Of a DNA stretch of 64,000 bases, positions 9,330 through 18,056 are shown piece by piece. The notes beneath the pieces are model-generated. The model saw only the letters and a list, made by a program, of their open reading frames with translations. It had not been told where the DNA came from and did not search any database. The first letter of the stretch is position 1. Every line of letters starts with the position of its first letter. This stretch comes from CALBPI01 sp038524795 (GTDB lineage: Bacteria > Pseudomonadota > Gammaproteobacteria > Steroidobacterales > Woeseiaceae): contig JBCBIJ010000006.1 in the NCBI GenBank assembly GCA_038524795.1, positions 1 through 64,000 of the forward strand, written 5' to 3'. The position numbers were made by a program, and so were the translations under genes.

Positions 9330-9911
9330 ATGGACCCCAACAACACGCGAACGGCGATCAAGGGCGACATGCTCGTTGGTATCTCGGCTGTTGTCATCGG
9401 GCTCGCCGCCCTGGCCGTATCGCTGTATGAAGCACGACTGATGCGGGCCGAGCAGCGCGCAGCCGTTTTGCCCATCATGGAGCTCGCCAAGTCGTTCGGT
9501 CCGCGCCCCGATGCGAAGGGCGAGATCGCAAACCGGTTTCAGTTCGCGGTTCAAAACGCTGGCATTGGCCCCGCCCGTATTCGCGACGTTCGCGTCACGA
9601 TAGACGGAGAACCCGTCAAAACGTGGGGTGATGTCATTCGCGAACTCGGTGGTGATGGGCTGCCCAAGGGCCTGCGATACACGCAATCCCAGATTACAGG
9701 GCGGACGCTGCCACCGGGCGATCCCATGACGGTGTTCGAGCTCACGGATGCCGACACGTCCGCGCGCCTCAACGCGTCTATGGAACGCTTCGACATGTCG
9801 CTCTGTTACTGCTCCGTCTTTAATGAGTGTTGGGTGTCGCGCTACAGAGAGCTTGGTGAGCCGGAGCCTGTGCCCGAGTGTCGCGCCGGCGCGGACACGT
9901 TCGAGCAATAG
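9330..9911 (+). CDS. single-pass membrane protein of unknown function
   Basis: The product is 193 residues with one transmembrane helix near the N terminus (about residues 14-34, MLVGISAVVIGLAALAVSLYE). A mostly beta, presumably immunoglobulin-like periplasmic or cytoplasmic domain follows (FQFAVQNAGIGPARIRDVRVTIDG). A cysteine cluster (LCYCSVFNEC) lies near residue 160. Similar short helix-plus-domain hypothetical proteins are common in gammaproteobacteria, but I know no function. It starts 116 bases after the sensor kinase and is probably transcribed separately. Confidence 0.65.
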   Translation: MDPNNTRTAIKGDMLVGISAVVIGLAALAVSLYEARLMRAEQRAAVLPIMELAKSFGPRPDAKGEIANRFQFAVQNAGIGPARIRDVRVTIDGEPVKTWGDVIRELGGDGLPKGLRYTQSQITGRTLPPGDPMTVFELTDADTSARLNASMERFDMSLCYCSVFNECWVSRYRELGEPEPVPECRAGADTFEQ

Positions 9912-10256
9912 TCAGTAACGCCGGGCATGTCGGGGCGTAAACGACCGACGCGGGTAGAACGGATATGGTCGCGGAGGACCTGATTTACCACTGAGTGTCA
10001 CAGCAACGTTCCGGGCGCAGCGCTGCGCGAGGCGTTCCAAGCGCGTCTTCGGACGCAGTATCTGCCGACCGACCAACGGGTTTTCCCTGTGTACAGGCGC
10101 TGTCAAAGCAGTATGAAGCTGCTGTTCCTTTGACCAGCAACTGACCACATGCGATTGCGCGGTTGCGTGACTCTATGCCTAGCGTCGAGCACGCGGCCTA
10201 TCTATGATGCGGGATCGCCGAAATGGCCATCCCGACAATTCGATAAGGGTTCATTC
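9912..10256. other. 345-base intergenic region
   Basis: No convincing coding frame is seen. The stretch contains a 14-base palindrome GCGCAGCGCTGCGC (10015-10028) and a 7-base inverted pair GTCAAAG/CTTTGAC (10102-10108 and 10128-10134). It must hold the promoter of the S9 peptidase at 10257, but no clear -35/-10 pair is visible. Confidence 0.5.
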
Positions 10257-12263
10257 ATGTACCGACTGCTGACGATCATCGCGTTGACCACGGCGCTCGC
10301 CGTGACGGCCTTCGCGGACGTGCGCGTACCGACGCGCGAGTTCTTCGAACACTCGCTGGTAAACAGCGTGAGGATTTCGCCTGACGGCAAGCACATGGGT
10401 GTGACTTACGAAGAGGGCACTCAGGTCAAAGTCGCCATCATGGAAGTCGACTCGCTCAAGGTGATCCAGGCGTTTGAGTTTGGTGAGTACCAACAAGTGC
10501 TGCGGCTGTGGTGGGGCAGCGATGAACGCGTGGTCATGTCCGTCGGCAAGGTTACGGGCAACCTCGACAACCTGGGTCGCCCGTCGTTCTGGTACGCCGC
10601 GAATATCAACGGCAAGAAGCGCCAGCAGATTTATGACGCACAGACGTCGTTCTACCAGATGCTGAATCCGTTGCCCGACGATGACCGCCACGTTTTGATC
10701 GCACGATACGCAGGTGGCGATGTGCCAAAGGCGCACCTCCTGGACATCTACGACGGCGACGTCGACTTCATCGGTGGCGTTGCCGAAGACCCCGATCTTC
10801 GCCAGATCGCCGCAGACAATGAAGGTGTCGTGCGTATTGCTGCAGCCATCAAGATGGGCGAGACCATGGACGATCGTGACCTGCGGCTCTACATCCGCGA
10901 CACGGGCGCGTCGGAGTGGGAAAGCTTGGATATGCCGCTCATGCGAAACGCGCCGGAAATCAATTTCATGGCGTTTTCTAATGACGATCGAAGTGTGTTC
11001 TTCTCGTCAGACCACGACATGGCCGACGACGGTCGTCTTGGTGTTTTCGAGTACAACTTCGACACTAAGACCATCGATCTGCGTTATCGGGACGCAACCG
11101 TGGATGTCGCAGGCTTGTTGCGGGCGCCCGGCGGTGAAGTCGTTGGCGCGTTCAGCCGCCAAGGCCCGGCCGAGTACAGCATCTTCGACAACGTTGCCGA
11201 CGATAAGCCTGACGTTTTGAAACTGATGCAGGGAATCCTGTCGGCGTTTCCGGGTGAGGACGTATCAATCACGTCGGCATCAGAGGACGGCTCGCGCAAC
11301 ATCATCTTTGCGCGCGGGGATCGTAACCCCGGCGCTTTCTACCTTCTGGACACCAACGAGATGAAGCTCCGCTTTCTCGTTGAACGCATGCCGGATCTTC
11401 CCAAGGAAGCTCTCGTGAAAATGGAGCCCGTAGAGTTCGAAGCCCGTGACGGGTTGGAGATTCACGGTTTCCTGACACGGCCCGCAGGGTGGGAGGGTGA
11501 AAAGGTGCCATTGATCCTGAACATCCACGGCGGCCCCTTCGGCATTACCGACTTCTGGGGATACAACTCGGAAGCGCAGTTTTTCGCTCACAACGGTTAC
11601 GCCACGCTTAGCGTCAACTACCGCGGGTCCGGAAACCGCGGGCAGGACTTCCAGCGCAAGGGCTACCGCGAGTGGGGCGGTAAAATGCAGGACGATGTCA
11701 CGGACGCCACGTTGTGGGCGATCGAACAGGGCATCGCAGATCCCGATCGGATCTGTATCTACGGTGGTAGTTATGGCGGCTACGCCACCCTGTCCGGCGT
11801 CGTCAAGGAACCCGACCTCTATAAGTGTGGCGTAGGCTACGTAGGGGTGTACGACCTGACCTGGTTCCGCAAAGGCGACGGCTCGGATTTCTCTCGTAAC
11901 CGCGGGCGCTCAAGCCGCGAGAACTTCGAGCGCTTCATGAGCTCGGCAGTTGGCGAGTCGCCCGAGTCGGTCAAGCCGAACTCGCCGGTGCATCATGTCG
12001 ACCGCATCAAGGCGGAGCTGTTCATCGTGCATGGGGCCGCGGACGTCCGCGTGCCTGTTGGTCATGCCTACCGTTTGCGCGACGCACTCGACGAGATTGG
12101 TAAGGACTATGAGTGGATGATCAAAGAGAAAGAAGGTCATGGCTTCATGAATGTCGATAACCGCGTTGATCTCTACACGGCGATGCTGGCGTTCTTCGAT
12201 AAGCACATTGGGCGCGGCACGGATGTTGTGGATACGCTCGAAGCTGCGAGCCAGGGCCAGTAG
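10257..12263 (+). CDS. secreted S9-family prolyl oligopeptidase / acylaminoacyl-peptidase
   Basis: This serine peptidase of 668 residues has a Sec signal peptide (MYRLLTIIALTTALAVTAFA), a seven-bladed beta-propeller gate (about 25-400) and an alpha/beta hydrolase domain. The catalytic triad is visible: Ser505 in GGSYGGY, Asp596 in HGAADVRVP and His628 in EKEGHGF. The propeller limits entry to short peptides, so the likely role is periplasmic peptide degradation. ATG 10257 was preferred over the longer frame from 10149 because the signal peptide begins there and AAGGGT lies upstream. A strong terminator follows at 12308. Confidence 0.93.
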   Translation: MYRLLTIIALTTALAVTAFADVRVPTREFFEHSLVNSVRISPDGKHMGVTYEEGTQVKVAIMEVDSLKVIQAFEFGEYQQVLRLWWGSDERVVMSVGKVTGNLDNLGRPSFWYAANINGKKRQQIYDAQTSFYQMLNPLPDDDRHVLIARYAGGDVPKAHLLDIYDGDVDFIGGVAEDPDLRQIAADNEGVVRIAAAIKMGETMDDRDLRLYIRDTGASEWESLDMPLMRNAPEINFMAFSNDDRSVFFSSDHDMADDGRLGVFEYNFDTKTIDLRYRDATVDVAGLLRAPGGEVVGAFSRQGPAEYSIFDNVADDKPDVLKLMQGILSAFPGEDVSITSASEDGSRNIIFARGDRNPGAFYLLDTNEMKLRFLVERMPDLPKEALVKMEPVEFEARDGLEIHGFLTRPAGWEGEKVPLILNIHGGPFGITDFWGYNSEAQFFAHNGYATLSVNYRGSGNRGQDFQRKGYREWGGKMQDDVTDATLWAIEQGIADPDRICIYGGSYGGYATLSGVVKEPDLYKCGVGYVGVYDLTWFRKGDGSDFSRNRGRSSRENFERFMSSAVGESPESVKPNSPVHHVDRIKAELFIVHGAADVRVPVGHAYRLRDALDEIGKDYEWMIKEKEGHGFMNVDNRVDLYTAMLAFFDKHIGRGTDVVDTLEAASQGQ

Positions 12264-12307
12264 CGTGCTGGGCTCCTAATCGGAGCGCCATCGCACCGCG
12301 CACAAAG

Positions 12308-12343
12308 AGCGCCGTACCCTGTCTGGGTACGGCGCTTTTTTTT
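12308..12343 (+). terminator. intrinsic terminator after the S9 peptidase gene
   Basis: Stem arms AGCGCCGTACCC (12308-12319) and GGGTACGGCGCT (12325-12336) pair perfectly around a five-base loop and are followed by a run of eight T residues (12336-12343). This is a textbook Rho-independent terminator on the plus strand. Confidence 0.93.
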
Positions 12344-12556
12344 GGCCGAAGCGCTGCCCACCTGACACGCTCACCTGAACGGCAAAAGCGTGGTGACCCA
12401 GTTTCGCGGCGGTGTACTGCTGGGATAAAGTAGGCGCTGGTCGCAGCTGGTGCGAAAGCGGTGTGGGGTGCGCGAGCGCCCGTCAGAAACCGCGGCATCT
12501 GTACATCAACCCGTCTTGCGTGTGCGACGCACGACCGACAGCTCCGGAGCGTGTTT

Positions 12557-13888
12557 GTGATCCCCCAAAGAATCATCTGGCTTGTCCTGTTCGTATTCCT
12601 CACGGCGTCGCCGGTCACGGCTGAGGCGCAATTACTGGATCGTCTCAAAGACGCCGCCAAGCGCGGTGCCGAGGACGCCGTAGACCGCGAGGTCCAGAAG
12701 CGTTCCGATGAGCTGACCACGAATGCTATCGACGCCATCATCTGCGCGGTTACGGACCTCGAGTGCATCGAGCGGGCCAAGGCAGAGGGCCGCGACATCG
12801 TCATCACCGACCAGAATGGCAATGCACTGCCCGAAGACGAGCAGGCCCAAGTAATCGCGAGCGCCGGAGACGGCCAGGTTCTTGGGCCGGCGCGACCCGG
12901 TGAAGACAGTGTTTGGGCGAACTACGATTTTGTCCCAGGCGACCGTCCGCTGTTCGTCGAGGACTTCGAAGACGAATATGTCGGTGACGTGCCGCGACGC
13001 ATCGGCTTCGTAAGCGGCAATATGGAAACCGCCGAATGGCAGGGTGGGCAGCTATTGCGTATCTCTAGCGATTCGGGATTCACGATTGATCTCGCCGAGA
13101 CGCTGCCCAATCGGTTCACGATCGAATTCGATCTGTATGCGCAGCACCACTGGCACAGCCTCTGCCTCGCGACGGGCCCGGTTGATAGTGACGGGGAGCC
13201 GTTTTCGTGCTTCCAGGGTCGCGCCAAAAACTACAGCAGTGCGTTCATCACGGTCGCGGACTACTTCAAGACGGGCATACGTGGTGGCAACGGTGGCGTT
13301 AGCATCGCGCGCCAGACGCGCACGCAGGAAGGGATGACGCCGATTCGCATCATGGCGGACGGCGACTACGTGAAGATGTACCTCGACGAGACGCGTGTGG
13401 TCAATGTGCCCAACGCGGACATCGTTCGCGGCAAGCAGCTTCACGTGCACGTGGTTGGCGAAGTGAGTCAGGAGAAACCGGTTTACGTCGACAATGTGCG
13501 CGTTGCCTCAGGCGGCCGGGAAATCCTCTACGAGCGGCTCATGGCTGACGGTCGATTCGCCACGCAAGGCATCCTGTTTGCCACAGGCAGCGCGAGGATC
13601 CGCCCTGAGTCGACGCCGACACTCAAGGAGATTGCGCGGACGCTAAACCGTTACGGCGACCTGCGTCTGCGCATCGAAGGGCATACCGACAATACGGGAA
13701 GCGCGGCCACAAACACGTCGCTCAGCAAAGCGCGTGCGGAGGCCGTACTGGCGTATCTCGTATCCGCCTACGACATCGCTGAAGACAGACTCGAGGCTGC
13801 GGGCTTTGGGCAAGACAAACCGGTGGGCAGCAATGCGACGCCCGAGGGGCGGCAACAGAACCGTCGCGTAGAGCTCGTACGCCTCTGA
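12557..13888 (+). CDS. OmpA-domain outer-membrane-associated protein
   Basis: The product is 443 residues. A signal peptide is followed by a helical segment (LLDRLKDAAKRGAEDAVDREV), a middle beta-rich domain resembling a concanavalin/LamG-like jelly roll (about 120-330: DFEDEYVGDVPRRIGF, FTIEFDLYAQHHWHSLC) and a C-terminal OmpA-like peptidoglycan-binding domain (RIEGHTDNTGSAATNTSLSKARAEAV and GFGQDKPVGSN...RQQNRRVEL). The OmpA domain binds diaminopimelate in the cell wall. GTG 12557 was chosen because GGAG lies 7 bases upstream; GTG 12551 is too close to it. The jelly-roll/OmpA pairing is uncommon, and its ligand is unknown. Confidence 0.85.
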   Translation: MIPQRIIWLVLFVFLTASPVTAEAQLLDRLKDAAKRGAEDAVDREVQKRSDELTTNAIDAIICAVTDLECIERAKAEGRDIVITDQNGNALPEDEQAQVIASAGDGQVLGPARPGEDSVWANYDFVPGDRPLFVEDFEDEYVGDVPRRIGFVSGNMETAEWQGGQLLRISSDSGFTIDLAETLPNRFTIEFDLYAQHHWHSLCLATGPVDSDGEPFSCFQGRAKNYSSAFITVADYFKTGIRGGNGGVSIARQTRTQEGMTPIRIMADGDYVKMYLDETRVVNVPNADIVRGKQLHVHVVGEVSQEKPVYVDNVRVASGGREILYERLMADGRFATQGILFATGSARIRPESTPTLKEIARTLNRYGDLRLRIEGHTDNTGSAATNTSLSKARAEAVLAYLVSAYDIAEDRLEAAGFGQDKPVGSNATPEGRQQNRRVELVRL

Positions 13889-13890
13889 CC

Positions 13891-14643
13891 TCAGCAGCAC
13901 AAGCGTTCGAGCAGCGCGCTCTTGTAGGACTTCCCCACCGGCAGGTTGGTGCCCGTCGACAGCAGTACTTCGCTGCGATCGCCATCGATCGCCTTCACTT
14001 CTCGAACGAGTGCCACGCGTGCAACATAGCCTCGGTGTACCTGGATGAAGTCGCCGGGTGGTAGTCGGGACAGGACATGCCGCAGTGAGGCGCGCAGTAA
14101 ATGGCGCCCATCGCTGTGATGGATATCCACGTAGTTGCCGTTCGCTGCGATCCATTGGATGTGCGCGACATCGATAATCCGAACCGATGCACTCGATTTG
14201 ATCACTAGCCGATCGAGAGGCGCTTCCTGTGCCCACGCCGCCTGTGTTGATTGCGCTCGTTGGTATGCGGGCTGATTGTCGAGCTGGTGCTCAAGCTTGG
14301 TGACACACTGCGCCAGCCTGTCGTCGTTGAATGGCTTGAGCAGGTAGTCGACCGCATACAATTCGAAGGCCTCAACCGCGTATTGCGAGTGCGCGGTGAC
14401 AAAAACGATCAAAGGCGCTTCGCGCAGCGCCAACAGCGACTTGGCTGTGGCGACACCGTCCTCGCCCGGCATCTGAATGTCGAGAAAGACGACGTCGGGA
14501 CGATGCTGCCTGGCACTGTCGAGCACGCCCGCACCGGACGTGAACTCTCTTAGACTGCCCCACCGCTTGTGCGGGCGCAGCGCCTCCATGAGGTTGCCGC
14601 GCGCCATCGGCTCGTCGTCGACAATGAAAGCGCTAAACGGCAT
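13891..14643 (-). CDS. LytTR-family response regulator
   Basis: The product is a 250-residue response regulator. The receiver domain (1-120) has the acidic pair DDE near residues 9-11, phospho-acceptor Asp55 (FLDIQMPG) and Lys103 (LLKPF). A LytTR DNA-binding domain follows (about 145-248, VRIIDVAHIQWIAANGNYVDIHHSDGRHLLRASL). Its start overlaps the end of the sensor kinase gene by 11 bases, so the pair is translated together. LytTR proteins bind paired direct repeats; such repeats occur at 15841-15889 in front of this operon. Confidence 0.93.
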   Translation of the reverse strand: MPFSAFIVDDEPMARGNLMEALRPHKRWGSLREFTSGAGVLDSARQHRPDVVFLDIQMPGEDGVATAKSLLALREAPLIVFVTAHSQYAVEAFELYAVDYLLKPFNDDRLAQCVTKLEHQLDNQPAYQRAQSTQAAWAQEAPLDRLVIKSSASVRIIDVAHIQWIAANGNYVDIHHSDGRHLLRASLRHVLSRLPPGDFIQVHRGYVARVALVREVKAIDGDRSEVLLSTGTNLPVGKSYKSALLERLCC

Positions 14644-15853
14644 CGGTCGCGCGTCCGTCGGGAAAGCTCAAGTTGACGCAATAGGCTGTCGGTGACACGG
14701 ACGTGTCCAGTGTGTAGTTGTCGCCGTAAGTGTGCGCGAGCCTTGCTTCGAGATTGTTGATGCCGGTCCCATGCCCGGGTGCAGGGTTGGCGGGCGTGCC
14801 CACGGCTGCCTGAGTGTTGCAGACACGAATGGTGAGGGTCCCGGTGCGCCACTCGATCTTAACGTCGACGTTGATACGCTCGAACCTGTTGTGATCGCCG
14901 TCCGGGATGCGCTCGACGACATGCCGAAATACGTTCTCAAGCAACGGTTGCAGTAGGAAGGGCGGGCAGGTGGCCTGCTCCGCCTGAGGATCGCAGTCTA
15001 GGCTGCACACAAAGCGGTCGCCAAAGCGAAGTGTCTGCAGTGCGATATAGTCGCGCACGAACTCCAGTTCCTCGATCACCGCAATCTGGCCCCGTGATGC
15101 ATTCTCGACTGTGAAGCGAAGCAAGCTGCCCAATGTGGAAATGGCGTCGACAAGTGTTTCCTTCTCCGACTGCCGTGCCAGGTAGCTCATCGAGCTCAGG
15201 CAGTTGAACAAAAAGTGCGGCGCGAGCTGCGACTGCATCAGCTGCATGTGCTGCTCAGCGAGTTCAAGCGCCGCCTCGGTCCTTTGCTGTGCGAGCGCTG
15301 TGTTCTCCTGCTGCGCCATGCGTGTCCGCGCGGCCAGCACGACGCCGCCACAGAGTGCGAACGTCAGTCCATAGACCACGGCATAGAAGAACACGACGGA
15401 ACCGCTTGTCGCCGCAAGCTTGTCGACCCACGCCGACCAGCCGCCGCCCGCGACGGCGGTAGAAACGCCATAGTCGTAGGAAAAATAGAGCGGCAGCCAG
15501 AGCAACAAGCCGCCAACAAAGAACGCCGAGAGCCTCCAGAACGTGAATGTGAACCGCCTGCTCTGCATGACGCGCAGGAGCACGATAGTCACGATGATCC
15601 ACGCGGCATAAGAGAGGAGGTAGTAGCCGACTTGAGTCAGTGTGAATGGTATCGCCAGGTCGTACTTGATGATGTCGACATAGCGCGACAGTGCGTGGAT
15701 CAACCCAACACTGATCCACATGACGGCAACGAAGGCGACAGTTCGACGATTCAAGTTCAACAACCGTGGTTGCAATGACGAGTCCGCAGGCTTTGCCCGC
15801 GGCGTCTGATAGTAAGGAGAATTGACGGCGAAAGTCAGGCTGTTCGTCACCAT
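14633..15853 (-). CDS. LytS/YehU-type sensor histidine kinase
   Basis: This is a membrane sensor kinase of 406 residues, the partner of the LytTR regulator that overlaps its 3' end. Four transmembrane helices span about residues 38-178. A short coiled segment leads into a His_kinase domain with His213 in the motif QLAPHFLFNCLSSM. A HATPase domain follows (LLQPLLENVFRHVVE; GHGTGINNLEARL). This LytS/YehU kinase class lacks a separate periplasmic sensor domain. ATG 15853 has only a weak ribosome site. Confidence 0.9.
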   Translation of the reverse strand: MVTNSLTFAVNSPYYQTPRAKPADSSLQPRLLNLNRRTVAFVAVMWISVGLIHALSRYVDIIKYDLAIPFTLTQVGYYLLSYAAWIIVTIVLLRVMQSRRFTFTFWRLSAFFVGGLLLWLPLYFSYDYGVSTAVAGGGWSAWVDKLAATSGSVVFFYAVVYGLTFALCGGVVLAARTRMAQQENTALAQQRTEAALELAEQHMQLMQSQLAPHFLFNCLSSMSYLARQSEKETLVDAISTLGSLLRFTVENASRGQIAVIEELEFVRDYIALQTLRFGDRFVCSLDCDPQAEQATCPPFLLQPLLENVFRHVVERIPDGDHNRFERINVDVKIEWRTGTLTIRVCNTQAAVGTPANPAPGHGTGINNLEARLAHTYGDNYTLDTSVSPTAYCVNLSFPDGRATDAV

Positions 15854-15889
15854 GAATTCGGGTGTTCGTCACATCATGCTTGTTCGGCG
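15841..15889. promoter_or_regulatory. candidate LytTR regulator binding repeats
   Basis: TGTTCGTCA occurs at 15841-15849 and 15863-15871, 22 bases apart, and TGTTCGGCG at 15881-15889. LytTR proteins usually bind two direct copies about 21-22 bases apart with a GTT core, which fits the first two copies. The site overlaps the kinase start and lies between it and the divergent beta-propeller gene. Binding is inferred. Confidence 0.4.
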
Positions 15890-15953
15890 ACCGGCATCCC
15901 GGACATTGGCCCCTGCAGGGTAACTGCAGCAACCATGACTAGGGGTCAACACC

Positions 15954-16802
15954 ATGCAAAAAAGACGTTGGACTACTTCACTGTTGGCGACACTGATCGT
16001 CGCCGCATCGGGCGCAGCATACGCGGGTAAATCGCTGCCGCTGAGCGTCTTGAACTTCGACGGGATTCACATGGCCGATGATGGCTTCATCTACGCCGCA
16101 GAGGGTTTTCGGGGCGATCGACTGTTTGTGATCGCGCCTAACGGGCAGGTTTTCATTCAGGCGTCCGGACTGGCGGGCCCCATTGATATCGCCAACGACA
16201 GCGCTGGCAACCTTTACGTCAGCAACTTCAATAATGCGACCGTCAGCAAGGTGACGCCCGAGGGTGTCGTGACGAAATTTGCCGATGTGCTACCGGGACC
16301 GGCGGGTATCGTCGTGGACTCACACGACAACGTGATCGTCTCGCAGTACGGCGAAGGCAACGGAGACGGGGTCACGGTGACGAAGATCACGCCCGACGGC
16401 GCGGTCAGCGCGCTCGCGTCCGGTGGCCTGCTGCAGGCCCCGGTCGCAACGGCCATCGATGATGACGACAATGTGTACGTCGCGAACTTCAACGAGGGCA
16501 GTGTCATCAAGATCAGCCCTGACGGCGAACAGGAGTTCATTGCGCGGGTGGACGCGCCGGCCGGCTTCGCGATTGGTCATATGGCCTACGTCGACAACCG
16601 GCTCTTCGCGACGTCGACTGCCGATCAGAAGATTATCGTGATTCGGCCCAATGGCCGCATCCGCGAACGCGGCCGGGCCATCGATGAAGGCCGCTTCCCC
16701 AACGGCCTGACCTACGACGCCGCGAACAACACGGTGTTGTTCACTTACGGATTCACACCGGTTTCCGAGATCGAGCAGATCCGGCTTCGGACCCCCGAGT
16801 AG
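15954..16802 (+). CDS. secreted NHL/SMP-30-like beta-propeller protein
   Basis: The product (282 residues) has a signal peptide (to about residue 24) and a six-bladed propeller made of repeated units such as GNLYVSNFNNATVSKVTPEG, DNVIVSQYGEGN and DNVYVANFNEGSVIKISPDG. This is the streptogramin-lyase/NHL/gluconolactonase-like group. Members are lyases, lactonases or simple binding proteins, and no catalytic set can be assigned from sequence alone. It is divergent from the LytS/LytTR pair with 100 bases between, so it is a natural candidate target of that system (inference). AGGGG lies upstream of the ATG. Confidence 0.82.
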   Translation: MQKRRWTTSLLATLIVAASGAAYAGKSLPLSVLNFDGIHMADDGFIYAAEGFRGDRLFVIAPNGQVFIQASGLAGPIDIANDSAGNLYVSNFNNATVSKVTPEGVVTKFADVLPGPAGIVVDSHDNVIVSQYGEGNGDGVTVTKITPDGAVSALASGGLLQAPVATAIDDDDNVYVANFNEGSVIKISPDGEQEFIARVDAPAGFAIGHMAYVDNRLFATSTADQKIIVIRPNGRIRERGRAIDEGRFPNGLTYDAANNTVLFTYGFTPVSEIEQIRLRTPE

Positions 16803-16811
16803 TGCCGGGCG

Positions 16812-16851
16812 GCGCTCCCTCACGTTTGCCCCAAGATTGGTGGGGGAGCGC
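16812..16851. terminator. hairpin between convergent genes
   Basis: GCGCTCCCTCAC (16812-16823) pairs with GTGGGGGAGCGC (16840-16851) with a single G-T wobble around a 16-base loop. It lies between the propeller gene (ends 16802) and the converging serine hydrolase (ends 16867). No U tract is present, so the terminator role is tentative. Confidence 0.4.
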
Positions 16852-16866
16852 TGTCGGGCCCGTGCG

Positions 16867-17955
16867 CTACTGCATCGCAGGAAGGATGTAGCGGTCGATC
16901 AGCTCAAACGGTCGCTCCATCTCCGGAAGCTTGCCGTAGTTCTCGCCCGTAAACACGGCGACAAGGTCGAACGCCGGAAACACCATGATGAATTGGCCGC
17001 CGTTGCCCCAGGCTTCGAACGATCGGACCGGTTTACCATTTACCTCCCGGTCGATCATCCGCCAGAGATAGCCGAAGTCCTCGCCGTAGAGGTTGCTCGT
17101 GGCGTGTTTCTGAGTCGACGCCTCGACCCACTCGGCGGAAATCAGGCGCTCGCCCCGCCAGACACCACCGTCGAGATAGAGCTGGCCGAACTTGAGCATA
17201 TCGCGGGGCCGCAAGTTAAGCCCGCCGCCCGTCATGGCCAGCCCCTGGCTGCCGCGTGAGTTGGTGATCGGCCACCGGTAGGCCGTGATGCCCATGGGCT
17301 CGAACAGGTATCGATCTGTGAAAGCGGGCACGCGCAGATCCGAGGCACGCGTGATCACATTGCCCAGGGTGACGACACCGCTCGTCGCATAGGAGAACGT
17401 ATCGCCCGGGTCGGCCACGAGCGGCTGGTCGAGGTAGAACTTGATCCAGTCGTCCGTGGGGTACATGGCGTCCTCGTTGCCGCGAACGCCCGACGTCATG
17501 CTGAGCAGGTGCGCGAGTGTGATGTCTTCCTTGCGCGAATCCCAATTCTCAATCTCGCCCGCGTACTCGGGGAAGTAGGGCAGCACCGGCGTGTCCACGG
17601 ACGCGATAAAGCCCTGATCGATGGCGATACCAACGAGCGCCGATGTGATGGCCTTCGAGGCCGAGCGTGAGGAGTGCAGGTCGTCGCGGTCCCAATTGCC
17701 AAAGTACGTCTCGAGCACCAATGCGCCATCGCGCGCCAGCAATACGCTGCTGACGCCCGCGTAGTCGCCGGCGTCTATGCGGGCCAGCATTTCCTGGATA
17801 CTGTCCGGGTCGATGCTTTGGTCTTCAAGCGACGCCGTGCGCCAACCGTCGCCGATGTCTTCCGGTACACGATACTCGGCAGTCTTGGAGGACGTGCATC
17901 CCACGACTAGGACCACCAATATCAGTCCCGTGGCAATGCTGCGAGTTGTGATCAC
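16867..17955 (-). CDS. lipoprotein serine hydrolase of the class C beta-lactamase (S12) family
   Basis: The product is 362 residues with a lipoprotein signal (LVVLVVGC, Cys20 the acylated residue). The SxxK catalytic pair is Ser98-Ala-Ser-Lys101 (SSRSASK). The second motif is Y190-A-T, where classical enzymes have Tyr-x-Asn, and a third Lys/His-Thr-Gly-like motif is replaced by WGNGGQF near the end. These changes suggest an esterase or D-aminopeptidase-like enzyme rather than a drug-destroying beta-lactamase. It is expected to sit in the periplasm on the outer membrane. It stands alone, converging on the propeller gene. Confidence 0.87.
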   Translation of the reverse strand: MITTRSIATGLILVVLVVGCTSSKTAEYRVPEDIGDGWRTASLEDQSIDPDSIQEMLARIDAGDYAGVSSVLLARDGALVLETYFGNWDRDDLHSSRSASKAITSALVGIAIDQGFIASVDTPVLPYFPEYAGEIENWDSRKEDITLAHLLSMTSGVRGNEDAMYPTDDWIKFYLDQPLVADPGDTFSYATSGVVTLGNVITRASDLRVPAFTDRYLFEPMGITAYRWPITNSRGSQGLAMTGGGLNLRPRDMLKFGQLYLDGGVWRGERLISAEWVEASTQKHATSNLYGEDFGYLWRMIDREVNGKPVRSFEAWGNGGQFIMVFPAFDLVAVFTGENYGKLPEMERPFELIDRYILPAMQ

Positions 17956-18056
17956 TGATCCTGCTCCCCGGATGGCTCGGACGACACTTTGAGACGAGTT
18001 AGAGTCCGCCTGGAGGCGAGAGGTTTAGTCAGGTGGAAATCTTCGCGCATCAGGGC

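Noticed and set aside
10015..10134. Small palindromes in the region before the S9 peptidase
   Set aside because: A 14-base GC palindrome and a 7-base inverted pair are within what chance produces in GC-rich DNA, and neither is positioned at a start.
16867..17955. Calling the S12 lipoprotein a beta-lactamase
   Set aside because: The Tyr-x-Asn and Lys-Thr-Gly motifs are not conserved, so a drug-hydrolysing role is not supported.
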